The notes under the pieces: generated by a model
The model's input: the letters and a program-made list of their open reading frames with translations, nothing else
Told to the model about the DNA's origin: nothing
The model's database searches: none
Source of the DNA: Okapia johnstoni
Lineage: Eukaryota > Chordata > Mammalia > Artiodactyla > Giraffidae
DNA: 64,000 nucleotides
Direction: 5' to 3'
NCBI GenBank assembly: GCA_024291935.2
Contig: CM044306.1
Span: 8,320,001-8,384,000, forward strand
Made by a program: the position numbers and the translations under genes
Part shown: one piece after another, positions 57,240-64,000 of the stretch
How the letters are laid out: each line of letters begins with the position of its first letter
How positions within the stretch are numbered: the first letter of the stretch is position 1

Positions 57240-57725
57240 CACTCCCTCCGCACCCCTCGCCCTGCCCCTTCGGAACCGCTGCCCCACCGAGCCTCCCCCC
57301 TGCAGGGAGGTCGTCGCGGTCCCTCCCTACCTCTGCCCGCGCTCTGGGAGGCTCCTTGTTCCTCGGCCACAAAGCCCCTTTGATCCTCTGCTCGGCTCCG
57401 AGCCATGTGACCCGGTGGGCGGGCCGCGCGCGCAGGCGGCCGGCGCAGCCCGACTCAGCTGCTGGGTGAGTCCCCGCTCCCTTTGTTCCCTCCAGCCTCG
57501 TTCCGCTCGCAGGGGGCTCTCAGGTGGTCTGGCCGCCGGGCAGCCCCCCTCCCCCGCGCCCCAGGGCTGAGCGGGAACGGCGCCTCCCCGGAGCTCCCCC
57601 AGGCCCGGCCACCCCCCGCCCCTCACAGCCGGCGGGACAGCCCCCCTGGCCCCAGGAGCCGGGCGGCGGGAGCTCGGTCTTCCACGCGGGGCCCAGATTT
57701 TCGGCCGCGGAGCAGAAGAGTACGG
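57240..57725 (+). promoter_or_regulatory. SEPTIN9: CpG island, candidate internal SEPTIN9 promoter
   Basis: I count roughly 45-50 CpG dinucleotides in about 480 bases, far above the rest of the intron. It contains a TCF/LEF-type CTTTGATC (57378-57385), an M-box/E-box CATGTGAC (57404-57411) and a GC box GGTGGGCGGG (57414-57423), with no TATA box. Human SEPT9 is known to use internal promoters for short isoforms. Assigning this island to one of them is inference from position and composition. Confidence 0.6.
57424..57465 (+). other. SEPTIN9: Candidate non-coding first exon 3' end, with splice donor
   Basis: The CpG island is cut by a perfect donor CTGG|GTGAGT (donor at 57466-57471) just downstream of the GC box. 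A transcript starting near 57420 would have a short 5' UTR exon ending at 57465. No ATG lies in the short segment, in keeping with an untranslated exon spliced to a distant exon carrying the start codon. The start site is not defined by sequence. Confidence 0.4.
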
Positions 57726-58559
57726 CTTTGTGTGTCACAGCCGAGGCTTTGTAAATATTTGGCCGGCTACCCGAGTGGTTAAGTCCGCCTCGGCCAGCAG
57801 TTTCTTGGAGCCCATTTCCCTTTTGCAAGGGGGCTTCCCTGATATTCCTGGAGGGCCGGGAGGAGATGCTGGTGGGCCACCGCTGCCTCTTCAAACCGTC
57901 CCATCCAGATTGTCAGCCGTTAGGGGTAGGCAGGTTAGCGGAGGACCAGCTGGAGATTAGTTTCAACAGGCGCTTAGAAATGCCAGAATTGGAGACCTTA
58001 CGGACAGAATTGTGTTCCAGGGGAGTTTGTGCTGCAGCTTGTGTGGATTCCTGGGAGGTGTTTGGGACGTTCTCGATGTTCCTGGGAGCAGACTGGAGAG
58101 GGGGGCAGTGGGGGGGTGGAGTAGGGTGCTGGCATGCATGTGCTTTGCTAGAGGACGGGAAGGTGTCTGGCTCGCCATGCCCTGCTGGGGGCCGGGGGTG
58201 AGGGATGTGTCTTCCAAAGGGCTTTTCTAGCCCAGAGAAGTTGGGACTCTGGTCCCGTAGCCCCTGGGACTCTAGTCCCATAGCCGAGCCAGCACATCCT
58301 CTCAGGCGCCTAAGACCGGGGGTGGGGGTCAGCTGCTGCACAGGCAGGGCCATCTGCTCTGAAACTTCATCCCCAACATGCCCTGGGGGTCGACTCGGCT
58401 CCCAGGCTGCTGCTCTTCGTTCTCGTCTCCCTCTCTTTCCTATGCCGTGAAATCTGGCATTTTTGTCCGAGGTTTTGGGAAGCATCTCTGCTCGCCAAAG
58501 AGAAGTTAGAAATTCCTTTCTTGGAGAAAAATGTGCCACCCAGCAGCAGTCTATACAGC
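57726..58559. other. Intronic sequence between CpG island and minisatellite
   Basis: Unique. Contains two near-palindromes, GGGACTCTGGTCCC (58243-58256) and GGGACTCTAGTCCC (58266-58279), spaced as a 23-base tandem. Confidence 0.5.
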
Positions 58560-58828
58560 GGGTTCCTGGTCCATGCAGTGGGTTTCTGGTCCATTCAGTG
58601 GGTTTCTGGTCCATGCAGCGGGTTTCTGGTCCATTCAGTGGGTTTCTGGTCCATGCAGCAGGTTTCTGGTCCATGCAGCGGGTTTCTGGTCCATGCAGCG
58701 GGTTTCTGGTCCATTCAGTGGGTTTCTGGTCCATGCAGCGGGTTTCTGGTCCATGCAGCGGGTTTCTGGTCCATGCAGCGGGTTTCTGGTCCGTGCAGCG
58801 GGTTTCTGGTCCATGCAGTGAGTTTCTG
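58560..58828 (+). repeat. 20-bp minisatellite (VNTR candidate), 13 full units
   Basis: Thirteen consecutive 20-base units of consensus gggtttctggtccatgcagc from 58560 to 58819, then a partial unit (gagtttctg). Variants are few: ccattcagt in units 2, 4 and 8, a terminal T in units 1 and 13, ccgtgcag in unit 12, an initial A in unit 6. Because 20 is not a multiple of 3, the array is translated as a 20-residue repeat in each forward frame and all three stay open, which explains the long spurious ORFs here. Confidence 0.97.
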
Positions 58829-59683
58829 CCTGTGGGGACAGCACCCTGGTTGGAATTCTGTTTGGATCCCTCTTTGGAAAGTCCTGCTGGGGAGAAGCGA
58901 GAAGAAGGCCCCTTTTTTCACAATGGTATGCTTCCCGCCCTTCTTTCATTGTTGTTTTGCCTTCAAACTTAGGGCCTCCGTGGGTGTTTACATAAACGTC
59001 ATTTCTCTTTGGCAACCCAGAGGCTCCTTTTCAGGAACTAGAAAGAAGAACAAGTTTGTCTGACCATTTGAGGGCGGGAAGCTGGTATCCACTTGAGGTC
59101 TCTTTGGAGAAGGGGCATGCCCGCCTGACTCCTTGGGTCTTCTCTGGGTTAGGACATGGCTGGGAAAGGAGGCCTCTTCTGTGGCCGACCTCTTTTTACA
59201 CCGACTTGGGGGACCTATGTGGTCGCTGACCCTCACCCACCCCTCCTGGGCATCCCTAATTGCCCGCTCCCTGTCATTTCCGGGTTGTGACACCTGCAGT
59301 ACTATTGTGTCTGCTGGTTTGTGTCTGTATTTCCCCCAGGCTCTGCTCCTTGAGGCCGGCGCTGTGACAGAGCTGACTGGCACATGGGGAGGACCTACTG
59401 TGTGTGTGTGGGGGGGGGGCACCGGGCATTCTGTCCTGGAGGAGACAGAGCCCCGTTCTCCTGGGAAGGGGGCCACCACGAAGCAGAACAAGAGCCCATG
59501 GTGTCATTGGCCCCCATCAACACCAAGCCTTGGGGGGTGCCCATGGGGTCGTTCCCTGAGTGCCAGGTCCATCGCCCCAGGCCTCCAGGACGGGGTTCAC
59601 CAGGGCTTTCACCCCAGAAGCCCTGAACCCGTTAAGACAACCAGGATCCTGGGGCCAACTTACTGCCCCACCCTCTGCCTGCT

Positions 59684-59709
59684 CCCCCCCCCCCCCCCCC
59701 CCCCCCCCC
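59684..59709 (+). repeat. Poly(C) homopolymer, 26 bases
   Basis: Uninterrupted C26. The G-rich complement is on the minus strand. Confidence 0.9.
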
Positions 59710-59822
59710 TGCTCTCCCCACTTCCTGCTGTGTCACCACCAGCCTGAACAGCTCTTGTCAGATAGGGCAGCTTTGCAGGAAGGAGGCGTCCTAGGTGCTG
59801 AGATGCATTTGGCAGAAGGAGA

Positions 59823-59841
59823 CCCCCCCCCCCCCCCCCCC
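59823..59841 (+). repeat. Poly(C) homopolymer, 19 bases
   Basis: Uninterrupted C19, about 115 bases downstream of the C26 run. Confidence 0.9.
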
Positions 59842-61351
59842 AGCAGCGTGGAGCGGCTCTGGCTTCCTGCGGTGTTAGAGCTCTCTTAGGAAGCCGGTTA
59901 CCCCTGCACAGTCACCCCACCCCCCCTGTACAGCTCACTCCTGGGCCACCTTTCCCAGACTGCTGATGGCTCTGGGCTCCCTGCCTCTCCCATTGGCTGG
60001 GTGTGTAGGAAGCAGGACTTTATTTCAGCCTGTGAGGGTGAGGACATGCTTGCTGGCCCCCCTGAGTCCCTGGCCGGGGTCCTCCGCAGTGGCGGTCAGC
60101 CTTCCACACCTGCTGTTGCGGCCCGTCCCTCTTCTCACCTGTCCCCAACCTTGGCTTAGGCCATAGATGCTTCAGGGATTGGATAGGACCTGGCGCTGAG
60201 AATCCTGGGGTCCCAGCTCCCCTCAGCCGGGGTCTTGAGGAAGATGTTTCCAGCAGGAGTCATAGCCCTTGGCCGGGACTCCCCTCACAGACTTCTGCCT
60301 GCCAGCACCAGGCTTGGATTTGTTTGTTGAGTACCAGCCTCGATCCCGGGACAGGTAGGGACCTGTTCTCAGCAGCTTGGTGGAGCCTCCTGACGCCTTC
60401 CCAGGAGTGCCCCTGAGGTGGCAGCCGGGCAGCCAGCTCCGTAGGTGAGCCTGTGGGCTGTGCAGCCTAGGGGGAGGGCCAGCAAAGGTTCGGGTCTGAT
60501 CCAAAGCCGGGCGGGCGCCTTGCCCCGCCTGGTGCGCCCTCCAGCCTGCCCACCTCCCAGCAGGCTCCCTGCGGGCCCTGTTCTGGGGCTCTAAGAGCAG
60601 TAGGTGGAACATTTGGCCCTGGGCTGTGGGTGGGGGGTGGGGTACTAACTTGCCACTCTCTTCTCTTTTATCACTACTGAGAGTGGGCGGAGAAGGGCTT
60701 ACTGCTGAGGGAGCTGATTCCACCTCTACAGGGGCCTGAGCTGCCACTTGACCTCACCTGGGCTCACCTGTCCACCTGCGGAGCAGGAGCAGCCCGGGGA
60801 GCTGAGCTACATCACCCCGCCCACCCATCTGGGCTGCAGGGCTGGCCCTTGGTGGCAGAGAAAGGGCAGTTCAAAGCAAAGGGCATGAAAGAGGGAAGAT
60901 GAACCAGTTTGCTTCCTCTCCCTTCCTGGCCCTTCCAGCCTAAATAATAACTTTAAAACCCTTTAACCTGGGCTTAGTAGCCAGATTATAGCAGAAGCAC
61001 TCCATTTCTTGTCGCTCTGCTGAAGCTGGGGGATGGGGTAGCACCCACCCTGTGAGATGTCAACTCCTGAGCACCCTAGCTGCCCTCAGAGCCTCCGGGT
61101 TGGGGTTCAGTCACCCGCACTGACCCCCAGGGAGCCTTCGTGGAGGAGGGGCGCTCCACCCTCTGTTCCTTTGCTTCTGGCATGCGTGCCGCAGGGCTCT
61201 CCGGAGCCATGTGCTCTGGAGGGGGACCCCTGGCCCTGTCCTGCCCTGCAAGTGCCAGGCTCCGAGTGTCCAGGGAGGCGGTCACTCTGACTAGCGTCCT
61301 TGCTGGTGTCCCCGGTGGAATGTGCCTGCACCTCCTCCCACCTCCCACACC

Positions 61352-61402
61352 CTTATCTCTTATCTCCCAGGCCTGTCGCCAAGGCCTCTAACAACAGATA
61401 AG
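61352..61402. promoter_or_regulatory. Cluster of three GATA motifs
   Basis: CTTATCT at 61352-61358 and 61359-61365 (a 7-base tandem) and AGATAAG at 61396-61402 on the opposite strand. Candidate GATA-factor-bound enhancer. Motif evidence only. Confidence 0.35.
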
Positions 61403-64000
61403 GTTTTCCCTTTCCCCAGGGCAAGAAAGTGAGTCTCCCTCCTGCGAGGAGGACACTCCACACCTGGTGAGGACGTTTGTGTCCTGTCTGTGTGTTTTGC
61501 CCCGGACCATGCCCCTGTGCTGGGTTGAGCCTTCTCGGTCTTTGTGGAGGCCTGGACATCCTGTTGTTTCTCAGTGGATGCGCAAGCAATACCGCGTGAT
61601 CGCGGTGTTTCATCTGCTCTGTGGTTGCTGTGAGATGAGACAAGCTTCAGAGAGCCTTGTAAGAACAGACATTTGTTTTGCTCTCTTTTCACGAGCACGC
61701 CTTGGAGCCTTTTTTTTCTTTAAAAGAGAAAAAACTGAAGAGCAGCGTTTCTTTGGTGGTTTGAATACATTTTCCTGGGGCAGGGGACTGGATCAGATGA
61801 CCCCAGGCCTGGCTCCATGCTCTGGTGCCGTGGGAGCCGTTGGGAAGTGAGGACAGGATCCCAGTCTTTTGTTCCTCGCCTGCCCGGGACCAAGGAAGAG
61901 CTGCCAGTTGCTGGGGTCAGTTGTGGGCCCTGGAGACGAACAACAGGTGGACAGCGGCCCTGTTGAGTTGGAGTGAGAATCCTGTTGATTGTCATTTGGG
62001 GGCTGGTGGCGGCTGGGGGGGCAGGGAGTGCAGAGAGCGGTGGAAGGTGTCACTGCATAGAACACCCCCCCAGCAGGGGAGCCCTCCCTCGGCCCCACAG
62101 TGATGGAAGGTACAGAGCAGAGGTCCTGGGGCCACTTTGCAAACCGCACGCTCTGCTGACGTCCCTTCAGTCACCCCAGTGGCTTTACAGTTAGCCCACC
62201 AGGCCAGGAGCCCCACAACCGGTGCCGGCTCCCAACCACGGGTTACTCGGGGCCAGGTGCCTGGGGCCCCCAGTCTCCACGTCCGGGAGTGTCACTTATC
62301 GGGACCGTCATCACCAGCTGGGGGGCTGCCTGCCTCCCTCCCCACGTGACCGAGGTGGGCACCGAAGCGAGGGGAACGGTGGGTTGGGACGGGTCCGTGA
62401 CAAAATGCCATTCTCCCAGACTGTTCCTCATGGGAAGGAGAGCACGTTTTAAGAGACATCTGTTTTCCATTGGTCTAAGTGCAGTTGTTGAAAAAGTGGG
62501 GAAACAGAAGGTCCTCCGTGTGTCACGCGCCACCCGGGAGGTGCTGAGGGCAGGTAAGGAAGGTGCCTTGCTGTCCTCTTGGCCTCCACAGCCACCCTCT
62601 GGGACTGGAGTACAATGGGTGAGGAGCACAGTCAGGCAGAGGAGGGGGCTCAGGAGGTGGGGGGGCACCCCGTGTCCATGTGGCAGCTGCATCTCACATA
62701 GCTTACCTCGGTGAGGGCCACCCCCACGCAGCACCCCCTCCGCAGATGCCTACTTCCTGCTTCCTGCCTGCCTGGCGCAGAGCTGCTCAGCTGTCCTTTT
62801 CCATCTTTCCAAACTCTTGGCTGCCTCCCCAGCTTCCTCTGGGGCCCACTGTGGAACCGGACGGCCCGGTCCTGTCTCCCTGAGGCTCTAGGGACTCCGT
62901 CTGTGTGCCAGCAGCCGCCTCTGTCCCCTTCATTCTTTCACTCCTTCGTGCGTTCATCCAGCAACGCTTTGGGAGGGCAGCCATCTGCTCTACATCTGCT
63001 GAATAGGTGCCCCTGTGCCTGGGGGCCAGGCCCCTCATGGGCCACAGAGAGATGGGCGGGTGAGCCCTGTGTGCACCTCAGTTTCTGCATTCAGCCTGCT
63101 GCCACTTCACCGCCTTGTGAGGAGATGTGTGAGTTGGTGGGGGGAGGAGTTGGTCCCGGGTTTTGTGGGGGTGGGTACAGTTGAGGCGAGAGGCCTCTCT
63201 GTGGGATCCCCCCAGCTCACCATAGGGCTCCCTGAGGATGGCTGGAAGTAAAGAGCTGATTCACACCACGGGGCACCCCAAAACCCGAGTGCTAAAGCTA
63301 TAATTAAACCTTGAGAAACCTGGGGGCCCCTCCCCCTCTGAGGCCTGCACCACCTCGTAAAAGTGGGGCTTCATTGAATTCTCTCTCGTTGTGGCTTGTT
63401 TGGCATCCTGAGGGTTTGGGACAGGGTGGAGAGAGGGTTTGGGCCTCTAAGGGATTTGGGTGGGCCCAGGAAATCTGGCCTTGGCCCCCTCAGCAGCTCT
63501 GGCCTCTGCAATCATTTCCTCCAGACTAGCTAGCGCTAAGGACTATGACCAGCCTCAGCACCACCGGTCAGGCGGGCGGTGGCGGGGTGCAGCTGGGTGC
63601 TGGCCCATGGCGGGTGCACCCCGCTGGTTCAGGTACATGGAAGGGGTCTGAGTGGGCATCCTGGGTAGCAAAGGTTTTCACCTCTTGTCCCTCCTGCCCA
63701 GAGATCCGGGATGAGCCGCGTTCAGCCTTTTTGATTGCTGACTGGCTGCTTTTGCTGCCACGTCCCCCTCTCACGGTGAGGCTTCCTTCTGTAAACAGGA
63801 CTTGCTCCTGGGTCATTCTATGACTTGACAGATTCTAGCCTGTGACACTGAGGCCCCTTCTTAAAAATTCATGTTGAGTCCTTATGAGCAGTGGTGGTGT
63901 GAGCAGCGGGCCACACAGGTGGAGAAGTCGCCAAGTCACCGGAATCACTCCCCACGACCACCCCCTGCCCCCATACACAGGCGCTGAATGGAAAGATGGG
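61403..64000. other. Intronic sequence, nothing recognised
   Basis: Repeat-poor GC-rich intron to the end of the window. Next septin 9 exon not reached. Confidence 0.5.

Larger units (their letters stand above)
58829..61348. other. Intronic sequence with two long C-runs
   Basis: Repeat-poor and GC-rich. C-runs at 59684-59709 and 59823-59841. No exon recognised. Confidence 0.5.
12177..64000 (+). other. SEPTIN9: SEPTIN9 large intron, 5' part
   Basis: Begins at the GTGAGT donor. No further septin 9 coding sequence was found: the next expected protein segment (start of the GTPase domain with its P-loop) is absent in all frames. An intron of this scale is in keeping with the large human intron at this point. 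It probably hosts internal promoters for short isoforms (see the CpG island near 57.2-57.7 kb). Confidence 0.85.

Noticed and set aside
57913..58734. 273-codon minus-strand frame
   Set aside because: Its N-terminal third is the minisatellite complement and the remainder is GC-rich intron with competing frames. No family resemblance.
58463..59063. Long open frames (169-180 codons) with a 20-residue peptide repeat
   Set aside because: They are produced by the 20-bp minisatellite, which is open in all forward frames. There is no start context, splice structure or conserved sequence outside the array.

Overview
The window is nuclear genomic DNA from a bovid ruminant, most likely cattle or a close relative. 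The evidence is the set of interspersed repeats. Bov-tA and Bov-A2 SINEs, BovB (RTE) LINE fragments, cetartiodactyl CHR-type tRNA-derived SINEs and a ruminant betaretrovirus-type LTR lie among older mammalian MIR, L2, MaLR, MER5A and L1M relics. The sequence is GC-rich with AT-rich islands made by retroelements. There is no bacterial or phage gene organisation. The many open frames of 60-300 codons are chance frames in GC-rich intron DNA.

One coding exon is recognised: 11535-12176 on the + strand, the large N-terminal exon of septin 9 (SEPTIN9). It has a pyrimidine-tract acceptor, a perfect GTGAGT donor, and codes for 213 complete residues of the basic, disordered microtubule-binding region. 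Everything else appears to be SEPTIN9 intron: the 3' part of the intron upstream (1-11534) and the first ~52 kb of the large intron downstream (12177-64000). The exons for the GTPase domain are not in the window.

Layout: 1-11.5 kb is upstream intron with four Bov-tA SINEs, a CHR SINE and a MaLR LTR split by a SINE. 13.0-15.7 kb is a three-level nest: an ancient L1M interrupted by a 5'-truncated ruminant L1 with two poly(A) tracts, itself interrupted by a Bov-A2. 17.5-24.6 kb holds L2, L1 and CHR relics. 24.6-42 kb is mostly unique GC-rich intron with MIRs. 42-46 kb has MLT1, L1M and BovB fragments. 46.3-48.7 kb is a retroelement hot spot built on a local tandem duplication. 51.4-52.6 kb is a solo LTR with an exact 6-bp target-site duplication. 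53.5-55.6 kb has more SINEs and BovB. 56.4-58.8 kb contains a CpG island with a good splice donor (candidate internal SEPTIN9 promoter and first exon), followed by a 13-copy 20-bp minisatellite. The last 5 kb is repeat-poor with long C-runs and a GATA-motif cluster.

I found no new gene system. The most useful second looks are the internal CpG island with its downstream minisatellite, the tandem duplication dated by independent insertions, the possible L1 3' transduction, and the solo LTR.
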